The position numbers were made by a program, and so were the translations under genes. From Saussurea involucrata (lineage: Eukaryota; Streptophyta; Magnoliopsida; Asterales; Asteraceae), in assembly GCA_033807775.1 (NCBI GenBank), contig CM066314.1, positions 33,219,001-33,283,000 on the forward strand: a stretch of 64,000 nucleotides of DNA, written 5' to 3'. A model generated the notes under the pieces. It had not been told where the DNA came from and searched no databases. It saw nothing but the letters and a program-made list of their open reading frames with translations. Shown piece by piece: positions 31,982 through 43,451 of this stretch (positions are counted from its first letter, which is position 1; the number at the start of each line of letters is the position of its first letter).

Positions 31982-34347
31982 AATCGGCGCCTTGTCATTG
32001 TTCCCGAATCATGAGAAGCTCCCTCCTTCCGGTCATGTGCTTGGAGCATCCAGAGTCTAAGTACCACACATGACCGTCCTGCAAAAACAAGTTAGCGGAC
32101 TTTAGGTACCCATATTTGCATGGGTCCTGGAGGGTTAGGTTTGACACCCTTCGGAGGAACTTGCTTTGACACAGGTTACCTAATAGGTGTAGGTTTTACA
32201 CCTTTTGGAGGAACTGGTTTTGTAGCAGGTTGCCTTTTGGGTGTCGGTTTAACCTCAGTAGGAGAAACCCGTTTTGGAATGGGTTTTCTCTCCTACTGTG
32301 GTTTAATCTCTGATTGGGAACCCCGTTGTTTATGGTGTTTCTTTTTGTTATTACGGGGTTTGCTTTTGGGTGTATGATTATATATGTGATATGACCCAAA
32401 CCAATCATTATTATTGATATCATCAAAGTCATTCCATCCACAACTAGAACAATACAAACAATCATGCGATAACTGAATCAATTGCTGAATGGAATAAAGC
32501 TTAATTGGAAAAGAAACACCACGTTTAACAAAATCATTCCTATGATTCCAAGCACAATCGTTTTTGTTCATTCTAGGGAAAAAGACAGTATTGAAAGACT
32601 TTGATGCAGCATCCTCGACAGGTTCCTTAGCTAGCCACTTTGGTTTTTCTTGATTAGTGCGACCATTTTTATCTGAAACAACAGGGATAGTACGGTCAGT
32701 GACTTTTGAGGAAACAGTATTTTTGATAGGCAATCACTCGGTCTTTTGCCTCGGCTGTGATTGTGTTTGAGAGACAGTTTTAGATTTAGAAATCTTAATC
32801 ACAGCTGGGGTCTTTGTTTTAGAACAAGCACCCCTTAGAAAATTGACCGGTCGATTGACTAATAGTGACAAAAAATTAGTATGACTCGAAAGAGGTTTGT
32901 CGAAGGGGAACGACTCAAACTCTTCATCAGAATTGCCTTCGGAGTTCATGTATTCAGAAAAATTAAGATTCGGAATTAGAGGACTTGTATCGGTCGAGGA
33001 AGGCGAGGAACACTTTGTGCTCGTGTGTTTCGAGGAATTTGGTGCGGAAGCTAAGAAAAAATCAGAGTTTAAATTCATTGAAACACTCGTATCTTGAGGT
33101 TCCTTGCCGTCTTGAGTAAATATTTTGATAATGAAAGCTTTACACAAAGACGTGTCAGATGAACTTGAGGAAAGTTCGGGTGAAATCTGCGTTTTAGTTT
33201 GGAGTTGGTCAAGCTGCTCTTGGAGTTGACCATTTCTCGTATGCTCGTACATCGCTTCTGTTGCCAAGGCAGACAGTTTTAATGTGAGCTTGTTGATTTC
33301 ACCCCGAAGGATTTCCTGTCCCTCACCAGACACAGTTTCGGTTTTGACCGATTTCAGATTCTCAAGTTCCTTGATTAGCGCTTGCTTTTCCTTTTGAAAC
33401 TGCGACCTTTCCTTTTCGAGTGACTCCTCCAATTCAACTATCTTTTCTTCCAAGATGAGAGGGGGAACATAGAGCTTGAACTCATCCGTCTCAGTCTTGG
33501 TTTCGGTTGCTTGGACCTCATCCTTTTTAGAGGAATCCGTGGGCGTTACAACCTTGTAGCAATCGAAGTAGTCATTCGAGAGGTACTTTTTGTTCTTTTG
33601 ATAAGAATAACTCAAAGGTTCATAACAAAATGGAAGTTGCATTTTAGACGTGTTTGTGCGCTTGTATTCCTCGGTTTCCTCTTCCTTTTCAGGTTCAAGA
33701 GGACCAGTCAATCTAATCGCATATTCCGGATACTGTTTGTCTAATCCTAAACAGCCAAAGTCATACAGTGTAGGTGTATTGAAAAAACCCTTTTGTAAAT
33801 AGTGTGGGTTGTCGTATCCGATTCCCCACTCTTTGTTAAAGTACGTGAACTCTTTGGGTTTATTCATATGGATGGTCTGATCAGTTTAACCTCTTTTATG
33901 GAGTTTGGTTTCAAGATCAAGAATTTTAGCGACAAACTCCTTGTGCTGAATTTGAAGAGCAGAACATTGATAAACGGTTTCTGCTTTCTCATTCAGACAC
34001 TGATCAAACTGAGACTGAAGTTCAGATATTTTGGCCCTTAAGTCTTTAGGTGCTACTGAAAGATTTTTGCAATTTTATTTTAAAATAGCATTTTCAGACT
34101 TGTATTTCTCAGTTATTTGCATTTGAACATCCAACTTTTCAGATAGTGATCTAATCTCAAGTAGTTGTTCATTAAGGGTGGCCTTGTAGGAACCTATCCG
34201 TTCAGCTAGAGGTTTCATTCGGTCAGAAAGTTCTAAATAGATAGGTTCATATACCTGACACAGCTTTGTCTGATCTTTTTTAGCAGGGGAGTGATAGCCC
34301 ATGAAAGCATCAGCACCAGACTCTTCTTCATCATCGGAACGTCCCAA
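31982..34347 (-). pseudogene. gag: SirB gag with coiled coil, and protease start
   Basis: One minus-strand frame runs from 34347 to about 32100, interrupted by in-frame stops near 34074, 33885, 32734, 32293 and 32180. Two heptad-rich blocks (about 34300-33900 and 33450-33170) predict coiled coils. Around 32560-32420 a Cys/His/Asp cluster (CLYCSSCGW) is seen. At 32330-32110 a basic KPVPPKGVKPTP-type repeat leads, after a frameshift, into the protease motif WYLDSGCSKHMTG (about 32070-32030). Gag is truncated at its N-terminus because a deletion joins it to the LTR at about 34347. Coiled-coil gag C-termini are typical of Sireviruses. Confidence 0.75.
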
Positions 34348-34536
34348 TTAAGAGTAGGAAAGCTAAAATGAGTAGGAAAGCTAAAATGACAACTATCCTA
34401 AAACAAAGGCTAAACAAACATTATATGTGGCAGGCCCGTGGTTAACAAGCCCACAGCCCGTTCACTAACTAGGCTCAAAGTAAATAAATACAATCAAGCC
34501 CTTGAACTTCTATACAATCAAATATTGACCCTAACA
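34348..34536 (-). repeat. SirB left copy, 5' LTR (truncated)
   Basis: It starts TGTTAGGG at 34536 and aligns to 61577-61396. The last ~100 bp, the primer site and the gag start are missing. An 18-bp block (AGTAGGAAAGCTAAAATG) is doubled near 34357-34392. Target copy GGTAT lies at 34537-34541. Confidence 0.87.
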
Positions 34537-34541
34537 GGTAT

Positions 34542-36228
34542 GATCACAAAGACAAAACTTATCTCTAGCCTGTTTAGCCTTATGGCAAACAAATTTCACA
34601 AGGACCAGCATCCAGACTACTCCCCAAATTCAACTTATGTTTTAAGACATTTAAAACTTGATCAGCTGGGTGTCCTAATCGGCTATGCCATAGTTGATGT
34701 GAAACATTACAAAAAATAGACATGTGTGATGAATTTACACTGTGATTAGAGCATGAAACAAAAGAATTACTTTTGGTAATATGATCAAAGAAGTAAAGAC
34801 CTCCTCGTTTACTACCAGTCCCCACAACTTTCATTGCAGGTAAACCCTGAAGTAGAAAACACTTGACCTCATTAAACACCACACAAATCTTACTGTCTCT
34901 AGCAATATTATGAACGGATAGTAAGTTTACATGAAAATCTGGGATAACTAACACATCAAACAAGGTAACTTTGTCATTTAGTTTAAAATTTCCAATTTTG
35001 TTGATTATGGCTTCATTACCATTTGGTTGTGTAACTTTTAACATTAAATCAGAAATATCCACAACATTTTCCAAACAAGCCACAGAAGATGTCATATGCT
35101 GATTAGCACCTGAGTCTATAATCCAACCAGACTTATCTAATTTTGAAGACAAAGAAGAAATAGTAGATGTATTAGCAGAGAACATACCAGCCATATTGCC
35201 AACAATTTTCTCAGATTGTTTTGGATCAATGAGAGACAGTAGTTTGGCTATTTGTTCTTCAATGAGAGAGGATGAAGAATTCTGACTCTGAACAAAACTT
35301 TTAGTGGTACAAGCATTGCTTGATGAAGACTTAGGAAATTGATTAGCCTTAGTTTTAGTTAACTGGAAATCCTTAGGAAAACCAATCAACTTGAAACACC
35401 TTTCAATGGTATGTCCATTTAGACCATAGTGTTTACATATAAGAGTACTTTTTCCTGACTGTTTCTTTGTATTAGATGCTTTCCCAAAAACGCTGAGGTT
35501 TGACCTTTGGTATCAAAAGATGAGCGAGACATCCCATGATGGGATTCCTCTCTTGATACCAAAGAGAATGCAGTTTTTACTGAGGGCAGGGGTTCACTTG
35601 TTAAAATGTTACTTCTTATGTAAATATACATGTCATCTAGCCCCATTAAAAACTGCATCAGTTTTATTAATTGATTGTGTTTTGAGAAATCATGATATGC
35701 ATTGCATGTACATGAAGGAAGTTTTATCAATGCATCAAACTGTGTCCAAAGGGAATTTAACTTGTGATAATACTCAGAAACAGGAACACCATTTTGATTT
35801 AAGCAATTTATTTTCTGGTACAGATTAAAGGTAACCGATCCATCAATTTTGTCATATGTTTCCTTTAGTTCCTCCCAAACTTGGGAAGCAACCTTAGAAC
35901 ACACTTGACTAACGAACAAGTCCTCAAATATAGAGCCAAGAATCCAAGACAAAACAACATAATTACATCTATCCCACTGTCTTCCCAGTGATTCATTATC
36001 AGTAGGACGTATAACAGATCTATTCACGAAACCAAGTTTATTTTTGGTTTCCAAAGCAAGGATCATCGCATATGACCAAACTCTATAGTTTTCACTACCC
36101 GTCAACTTTAGGCTTAAAATAGGAGCTCTAGTGGTATCACTAGCATGGAGGTATAATGGATCTCCAAAATCCAGCTTAGCTATACGGGATAACTCTTCTG
36201 TATTTTTGGGAGATTCTTCTCCAGGCAT
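34542..36228 (-). pseudogene. gag-pro: CopA gag-protease and pre-integrase region
   Basis: The minus-strand ATG at 36228 opens a copia-type gag with LTGSENYRVWSYAM near residue 40 and YYHKLNSLWTQFD near residue 155. A frameshift near 35470 leads into a zinc-knuckle-like CKHYGLNGHTIERC (second Cys replaced by Tyr). The protease with WIIDSGANQHMT (about 35130-35095) follows, then the pre-integrase region with LWHSRLGHP and CEICL. A frameshift after CEICLP (34580) and the SirB insertion end it. Gag would form the particle and protease would mature it. The coding damage is light. Confidence 0.87.
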
Positions 36229-37567
36229 GATATCAACAGAGAATAAAACTCAGCACACAAGGTGAAAAAACTAAGAATAATAATAGCAGGATTCCTTGCC
36301 ACTCAGTGATGGTAGGTCAAGCTAACTTCTTAGCCACCAAAACCAGAAAGAGATAATACCAGATCACACAGAGGATGAAAGATATAAGAAGACTTACAGA
36401 GGTCTTGAGGTGTGAGAGTGAAGTGGATTGATATGTGCTAATAATAAGCACTTACAACAGATCAATGAAGGTTTGAAAAGTAGCACAGCAGAAACAGAAG
36501 TTAGATCTCTGATAGATCAAAGATCCGGAGCGAAACCTGAACATAAACAAAAAAGGGACCTATATAGAGTCACAATCTGAGTCTGAGATGGAGGACATAG
36601 TCCATATAAGCCATCAAAGAATCAGATCTGATCAACTCTAGATGAGTGTGGCCTCAACAAAGTCTCACATGCACGTAATGAAAGTAACTGACTAAACCAC
36701 CAAGTAGAACAAGGCCTCAACAAAGTCTCGCGGGCAACCAGTGCAAACAGACCAACTGATTATGAAAATAGAGTCACCTAAAATATTCTACAAATATGAA
36801 CAGATAACAGGTTTAAAAAGAATCTAGTTTAAAAAGAATCTAAACCAACAAGTATTGCAAGTAACGAACATATTTCATCCAGATCTGAGAATGAAGATGA
36901 AGATCGGCAAAGGACCTTCAAGAACTCAGATCCAAGAGGATGAACCAACAGAGATATTTTTAGATCTTAAGAGATATTTTTAGATCTTAAACAGTAAGAA
37001 CAGAAATAGGTCAAAAACCATCAGAGAGTTTATAGATCTAGAGAAGATCAACGATACTGAGTAGATCTAGAGAAGATCAACGATACTGAGAGGGAATCAA
37101 CCTTAGCGACGTTGAGATCTTCAAAGATACAACGAAACCAGTGATGATCAATCTCAAAATCGTAGTGATCTAACAATATTAACTAGACTACGTAGTAAGG
37201 TTTGAGATCTACAAAGAACCAACGAAACTAAGTAACACTAAACTTTGAAAACGTTGAGATCTATGAAGATAACAACGAGACAAAGGATAAAACAGCCTCA
37301 ATATCGTTGAAGTTTAACAATAGCAACTAGACTACGCAACAGAGTCTCATAAAACACTGAGAGATAAAGAGAAGAAAGTGAGAATGAGATGATTTACGAA
37401 CAACAAGCGATAAGAGCAAAGGATAACAAATCTGGTTGAAAAAACTATTTAAGAACAACATATGAAGATTTGAAACCTTTTCAAAAAAGTTATTTGAACA
37501 CAGAATCAACAGAAACACAAAAGCTTACCAACAGATGATGTTTAGGAAGAAGAGGATCGGAGATCTT
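36229..37567 (-). other. CopA leader
   Basis: No ORF of note. A long leader between primer site and gag, rich in AGATC words. It holds short tandem duplications: a 22-bp unit near 36951-36992 and a 29-bp unit near 37035-37095. Confidence 0.6.
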
Positions 37568-37579
37568 GCTTTGATACCA
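37568..37579 (-). other. CopA primer-binding site
   Basis: On the minus strand TGGTATCAAAGC directly follows the LTR. It matches the common copia primer site TGGTATCAGAGC, complementary to initiator tRNA-Met, with one change. Confidence 0.88.
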
Positions 37580-37986
37580 TGTTCAAACTTGTAACATCAT
37601 CTTATTTAACAAACTAATGTAAAGAATACACAAAAACCTTCAAGAGAACTGAAGGTGATGAACAAACCCTAACTAGATATGAATAAACCCTAAATCTAGA
37701 AAGAAGTAAAACGAGAGAGAAACTCTAATATTGAAAAGAGTAAAAATGATTCGTGTTAAGTAAAATGAACGGTGATCTCCACAATATATACTTCATCAGC
37801 AATCTTCACATTTAGTCCTTCTAGACTCCTCAATCTTGCTCCGCTAACCTTGGTGTTTCACGAGTAGTGAAGTGCAGTCCAATACTTTAGTTCCTGAACA
37901 TTTCAGAAACAACAAAACCAAATACTTTAAGTTAGTGTTATGTCAAGATTGGTATAAACAAAGGAACAAACCTTTACCTTTTAACA
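37580..37986 (-). repeat. CopA left copy, 5' LTR (407 bp)
   Basis: It runs TGTTAAAAGG to TTTGAACA on the minus strand. It pairs with 58062-58485, from which it differs by about ten substitutions and a 17-18 bp gap near 37885. The outer flank is GTATGCAATT (37987 on). Confidence 0.9.
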
Positions 37987-38090
37987 GTATGCAATTTTTT
38001 TTGTTGCAATTAAAATCGTAAACAAATATGATACCCATTAAAAATTACAAAGACGGATGGTTGCTTTGGGCGAGAAACTGCAAATAAGAA

Positions 38091-39214
38091 AGTAAAGTTT
38101 CGGTTGAAATTATGATATTACTTTGGATAGACGTCAATTCGCTAATCATGGACTTAACGTAGACTTGCAGGAATTCTCGTTTTCTACAACTTAGATTAGA
38201 TGCATGTTTGAGAATCAAATAGACTTCTCATGTGTCACACACATGCAACTGGATTCGGGCAAGGTAAGCACCAAGATTGTACACATGTGTGTTGCATAAC
38301 ATCTTGAATCGCTTAAATCGGGGCTTCGTGTGTGAGATATGATTAAACTCCACAACCTCGCAAATTTGCCATCATTCTTCTTTTGTTTCTTTTTTTGTTC
38401 GTTTCATCCCTCGATCATCGATGCTCACTTCAATTGACGTATTTAAGTTGAACTTTCTAGGGATAAATAGGAAATTATACACATTTAGACGTTTGTCAGT
38501 TTACAAAAAACAAATAGTCTTATTGATTCAGATTTCAGACTTTACCACCACCTCTTAAAATCTAAAGTGAAATAAGACTTCAGACTTCAACATCTCCTAA
38601 AAAATCATGAAAACCAAGGGAATACAAAATACCCAATCGAGTTACTTGGTTAATGTAATGAACATCTCCAGTTAGATCGTACAATGAATGTAGTTAGGGA
38701 TTTTGAGTTTGCCAACAAGAAATCGAGTAGTTTACCGACCGTTATTCGTTAAGGAGCAATAAAGATGCATGGGGAAGAAATCGAGAAGTATGGGATGGGT
38801 GAGCGTATGATAAACTCAACGAATCTGAAAACGTATGGTAACCTAATTCCTTAAACATTTTCGTTTTATATGTGTTAATTTCTGACGAAATATCCGTAGG
38901 AAATCCATCGGAAACTGCCCCTAATTTTTTTTAAATAATCTGAATTTTCGACTTTAATTTCAATCAATCAAAAGATTATTATTTAACTGTACTTTCAGTG
39001 GATTTTAACATTAGTTAAAATTTTATTTTTTTAATAATTTCGAAGAAAATCCATCGGAAATTTGTATGTATACTTACTTTTATAAATGTATGTGTATGTA
39101 TCTAGATATGTATATAATTTTCATATAGGCATACAAATAAATCTATTCATTACAAACATATATGCATATATAGTATACGTACATTCATGGATGCAAATGT
39201 AATATGTAGGTACT
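38091..39214. other. Non-coding stretch of unit 1
   Basis: No gene is seen. It carries the right-hand end of a TIR element (38360-38600, homologous to 55800-56040) and one of three copies of a roughly 220-bp segment (38603-38830). The rest is AT-rich unique-looking DNA. Confidence 0.5.
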
Positions 39215-39222
39215 TTCTGAAA

Positions 39223-39390
39223 AGTAGGAATGGTGATTTGCCCCGACCCGACGGGGAACTCGATTCACTAGACCCGGCCGAGGTCGGGGAATACCCGCAA
39301 AAACGGGTCCGGTGTTGGGGACGGGGTTACCCGGTACACTTAAACCGGGGTTGGGGCCGGGTGAGACACCCCCCGACCCGCTCGGTACCC

Positions 39391-39429
<39 letters not shown>

Positions 39430-42085
39430 CAAGATCAACCAACGGTGTAGGAAAAAGAGGAGGTATCACCATCGGTTCCAACATATTCATATCTTCTCCC
39501 TTTTTGTCGACATCTCATGAAATATATCGGTTTGTGCCTTCTTCTTCATCCTCTTCCTCTAAGGAGATTTCCAGCCTCTTATTGTTCATTGATCCCAACC
39601 TTTCTTCAGTTTGAGCTTCCAACCGACGTATTGCGGATTCGTGCTGGCTAATTTGGTTTTCCAAGTTGTCAAGGCTTGCTCTTGTTTCCTGTTGAAATGT
39701 TAATGTACTAAGAGCTAGTGAGTTAACAATATCTTCAAGAGACATACCTGAGTCCTTGGAATAGCTTTGTGTCGTCGGTGGTGTTGATTCATAGCTAGGA
39801 TAAGAAGTGTCGTACCGGTCATAGTCATACTCATTTAAGTATGGATGGGATTACCATCTTTGAGTGTAGATGTTGGAGTATGGCTCGTACGGACCTTGAT
39901 AATGGCTTGAAAATCCTCCATAAGAATAGGCTTCCTCGTTGTGATATTGTGAAGTGGGGTACCAATCGGTCGGATTAGCATTGTTAGTGTACGCCCCACT
40001 TCCTCTCAGCTGTTGCGGCTCTTTACAAACCAACTGTATCACAAGAGATGTTAGATCTGAAATTTGATTCTCAAGGGAAGAGATATTTACCTCGTTTGAT
40101 TCTCGCGAGTTGGTGGTATATCGTGACCCATAATGGTATGGATAACCCGCCATGAAAAATGCAAAAACGCTTAAAAACTATTGGCATTAGGTACACGATT
40201 AACTCAAATGAACAATAAAATTATAAGGAAAAAATAAATAAAATAAAAAAAGTGCAAAAGCTAAATAACGATCACCGAAACCAATCCCCCGCAATGGCGC
40301 CAAAAATTTGACGGGCGTCGAGACCGTCAAATAATAAGTATTTCTAACTTTCCCAAATCACAATTTAAATTGTAATAGTGGTAAGTCAGGTCGAATCCAC
40401 AGGAATTGGTTGTGATAATTATTCAACTTCTACACGTTACGTAAAAAAGGAGGGGGGGGGGGGGTTGGATTTGATTGAGAAAGCTAAACATACGACTAAA
40501 ATTAATTATAAACAGTGAAATAAAACCCAACATTAGTTTAATTTCGATTAAGATGATGACACCTGTCATTGATTCAAAGAACGTAAACATAAAGAATGAA
40601 CCTAGTTTGGTTATAGTCGTTAACAATCTCTAACGACCTCTATTTTTCCTTAATTTGCACCGGTTAAAATAAGCTCTTCAACCGGATCTTAATCACAAAT
40701 AAGAAATTGAATAAGCTCTTAATTTCTTTAGATGTGATTAGCTTTATCGAACTAGAAAAATACCAACTCCAATCAATAAGTTCATAAGCTCGGCTTATTA
40801 TAGCCTTGATTGCAAGATTTCAAGAACTCAAATTGAAAACCTTATTGAATTCAAAGAGTTCTATTGTTACTCCATCAAAACCAAAAGACAATTACGTATC
40901 TAATGTTTTGACTAACAACCTTTCATAAGATATTCAAGTAATTGATCAAGTTAAATGAAAACCCAAACGAAATTGACATTAAAAATGGAAATCAAGAAAA
41001 TAGGTTTGTCCCAAACGATTACAATGGAATCTCAAAGAGTAACCATCAAAATCTAATCAAACTAATGATGGAATATGAAAACTAGGGTTACAACTAAAAA
41101 GAATTTACCAAAGGTTAAGTGAAATTGATGGAGGAATTGCTCCAAATCGGTCTCCTTCTTGCTCTCTTCTTCCCCCAAATTGATTCCCCATTATTCCTCT
41201 AAATCGTTGGTTTTAAACCCCAAAAGAGAAGAAACCGCCAAAGTTGCACACAACCTCTGATTTTGAGGCGCGCGGCTTGGGCCGCGGCTTGAGGCTGCGA
41301 TGGAAGCCGCGTATGTGTCTGTTTCAATTGCTGCCGACTCGTTCTTTTTCCATCTGCCATGCGTTCATTCTTTCTTTCCTTTTTCTTATGTGGGCTGTTG
41401 CATGTTGGGCTGATGCAACACAGTTCATTAATCCTTTTTTTTTTCTTTTTAGCCAACCTGCTGCAAACAACGTAACAAACACAATGGCCAAACAATATAA
41501 AATGCTCTTTTTCTCTTTTGCTGACACGTGAAGCATAAAAGTAAGAATGTTAATTTTTTTTCATTTCTTTTCTTTAATTATAAAACACACACACAACTAA
41601 ATATATATTTTTTTATTTACAAATAATAAAATTGAAAAGCAATATAATAGTAATACTTTTGACATCTAATTGACACTAAGTATAGAGAATTTCGACATAA
41701 AAATGTATCAAAACGGCATTTATCAATATATTAATAATTTTTTATATACTAATTAATATATATATATATATACTAGTTAATGTAAAACAAGTTCAAAGTG
41801 CTTAGAAAATTATTTGAAGTCATGTTACTGCCATTGGTGGTGATGAGTATTGCACTAAGCCATCTAGTTATGACTATATATGAATAATTAGGCATACAAC
41901 CACACTTTGTTCATTGTTATTTGCCTAAAAAACGGGTCCTGACCAGGTATTGACCGGGTAGCGACCGAGAGAATGACCGGGAAAGGGTTTCTAATCGTCG
42001 TACCCGCCGGGGACCGGGGTTGGGGCTCTCTACACGAAACCGGGGTCAGAGCCGGGTAAGGGGATACCCGCCCCGTTACCATCCC
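39223..42085. mobile_element. hAT-like 2.9-kb insertion with nested gypsy fragment
   Basis: TTCTGAAA stands on both sides (39215-39222 and 42086-42093), and the homologous place at about 56795 in unit 2 has it once, with no insert. The ends are inverted and GC-rich: GGAATGGTG at the left, GGGATGGTAACGGGG (reverse complement) at the right. No transposase is visible. The 8-bp duplication suggests hAT. The interior includes a (TA)n tract at 39392-39427 and an Athila-like fragment. A partial copy of its right end recurs at 53157-53270. Confidence 0.65.
39515..41230 (-). pseudogene. Athila-like Ty3/gypsy fragment (LTR end, primer site, gag pieces)
   Basis: On the minus strand TGGCGCCATTGCGGGGGA (about 40303-40286) is close to the Athila-type primer site. 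Upstream of it, from about 40310, is LTR-like sequence with GATTCGACCTGACTTACC. Downstream are two short ORFs, 40153-39851 (with SSLENQISDLTSLVIQLV) and 39745-39515 (with NLENQISQHESAIRRLEAQ). They resemble small coiled-coil pieces of plant gypsy gag proteins. No protease or pol is present. The outer LTR limit is not clear. Confidence 0.45.
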
Positions 42086-42108
42086 TTCTGAAAGGTTTCA
42101 CTAAACTG

Positions 42109-43010
42109 GATCGTAAAAACAATTTTTTTGGATATATGTATGTGGTGGACTTTAGTGGCTATTAATGAATTGTAATGGGTTTTGGTGGGTCGTATGGACT
42201 CGGGAAATGTTAATGAACCTTATTGAGTCTTCATGTGTTTTAGTGGTTCTTAATTAACTATATTGGAGTTCATAGGTTTAAGTGTCTCTTAACGAACTTG
42301 ATGGGCTTTAGTGGCTCTTAACAAACTTGATGAGCTTTAGCGGCTCTTGATGGGGTGTTATTCGCATTGATGGCTCCCATATGACTCAATGACTGTTATT
42401 GAACATCACCGGCATTCATGGGTTTTGGTGACTCATAATGACGTATATTGGGCCATTGTAGACGGTTCTTAATGAACTGTATTGGGCCGTGATGGGTTGT
42501 ATTAGACTAAGAAGTTGTTAATGATCAATATTGGGTCTTCACGGGCATAAGTGTCTCGTAATGAAATATATTCGGCTTTGATGGGTTATAATGTCTCTTA
42601 ATGAACTATTGAGCCTAGATGGGTCGTATTGGGCTTAGTGGCTATTAATGAACTATATTGGACCTTTCATTGTTTTACGTGACACTTATTGAAATTATTG
42701 AGCCTTCATGGGATAAAGTGGCACTTACTAAAATGTATTTGTCTTTCATGGGCTTTACTTACTCTTAATGAACCGGTGGAATGTATCAGACTCGGTGATT
42801 GTTAATGAACCTCTCTAGGTATTCATGGGCTTCTGTGACTCTTAATGGGCCATGTTTGGCGGTTCTTAATGAACTGTATTGGGACTTGATGCCTCGTAAT
42901 AGACTCGATGGCCGTTAATAAACTCCATCGGGACTGTACGAATTTAGAGTGACGTTAAAAGAATTGTGGTGGGCCTTGATGGGTTACAATAATTCTTAAT
43001 AAAGATCTAT
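42109..43010. repeat. Degenerate minisatellite, about 45-bp period (unit 1 copy)
   Basis: Words such as TTAATGAACT, TATTGGGCCTT, CATGGG and AGTGGCTCTTAA recur about every 40-50 bp through 0.9 kb with heavy divergence. The same array, with the same order of variants, is at 56850-57730. It is not an ORF in any frame. Confidence 0.7.
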
Positions 43011-43379
43011 AAATTACAAGTGTTTATGCATTATGTGCAAGTTTTATTTCTTTTGACCCTTTATGTTCCCCAAAATTAATTTTATGTTTTTCATTGTACG
43101 ATAAAAAAAACCTCTACGCACTTCAAATCTCATATGTAAACCGTAAGATTCTCAGAATTCACGATTGATTTTTTCAGATGAACTCCCACTTCAATATGTT
43201 TTTTTTGTAGATTTTCGCTGATTTCTTTTTTCTCTTGATTGTATGCAATTTTTTTGTTGCAATTAAAATTGTAAACAAATATGATAGCCATTAAAAATTA
43301 CAAAGACGCGCGGATGGTTGCTTTGGGCGAGAAACTGCAAAGGTTGCGTTTTGATATCATCATATGAATGATATAGCAT

Positions 43380-43380
<1 letters not shown>

Positions 43381-43447
<67 letters not shown>
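43381..43447. repeat. (TA)n microsatellite
   Basis: An almost pure run of TA for about 67 bp, next to the palindromic element, which appears to have inserted in it. Confidence 0.95.

Positions 43448-43451
<4 letters not shown>

Larger units (their letters stand above)
23142..34536 (-). mobile_element. SirB, left copy: Sirevirus-like Ty1/copia element, 5' LTR through RNase H (interrupted by G4)
   Basis: Minus-strand order: truncated 5' LTR (34536-34348), gag with coiled coil (34347-about 32111), protease, integrase, reverse transcriptase and RNase H (32110-28994 and 24275-23904), then a 3' region with repeated purine tracts that CopC enters at 23142. The upstream target copy GGTAT (34537-34541) separates it from CopA. 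Assignment to the Sirevirus type rests on the pol sequence style, the coiled-coil gag, the repeated purine tracts and the extra 3' ORF seen on the right-hand copy. Confidence 0.82.
34542..37986 (-). mobile_element. CopA, left copy: Ty1/copia 5' half (LTR, leader, gag, protease)
   Basis: The minus-strand 5' LTR (37986-37580) is followed by a TGGTATCAA primer site, a 1.3-kb leader, gag from 36228 and protease to the GPCEICL zinc motif, where SirB inserted at GGTAT. The 3' half expected below SirB is not in this part of the window; a matching 3' half with the complementary junction lies at 58062-61296. The Ale lineage is a guess from gag and protease style. Confidence 0.86.
37987..43240. repeat. 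Duplicated block, unit 1
   Basis: The first ~100 bp (37987-38090) match 43241-43340 and the last part (42086-43240) matches 56800-58061. Inside, 38360-38600 matches 55800-56040 and 38603-38830 matches both 52933-53155 and 56192-56410. The block therefore shares its parts, in order, with unit 2 (43241-58061), from which it differs by several insertions. No coding potential is seen outside the inserted elements. Confidence 0.75.

Noticed and set aside
41199..41531. Overlapping ORFs on both strands
   Set aside because: Low-complexity and GC-rich patch inside the hAT-like insert; no recognisable protein features on either strand.
42109..43010. Centromeric or subtelomeric satellite
   Set aside because: The array is under 1 kb, strongly diverged and found in only two local copies; no telomere motif is near.
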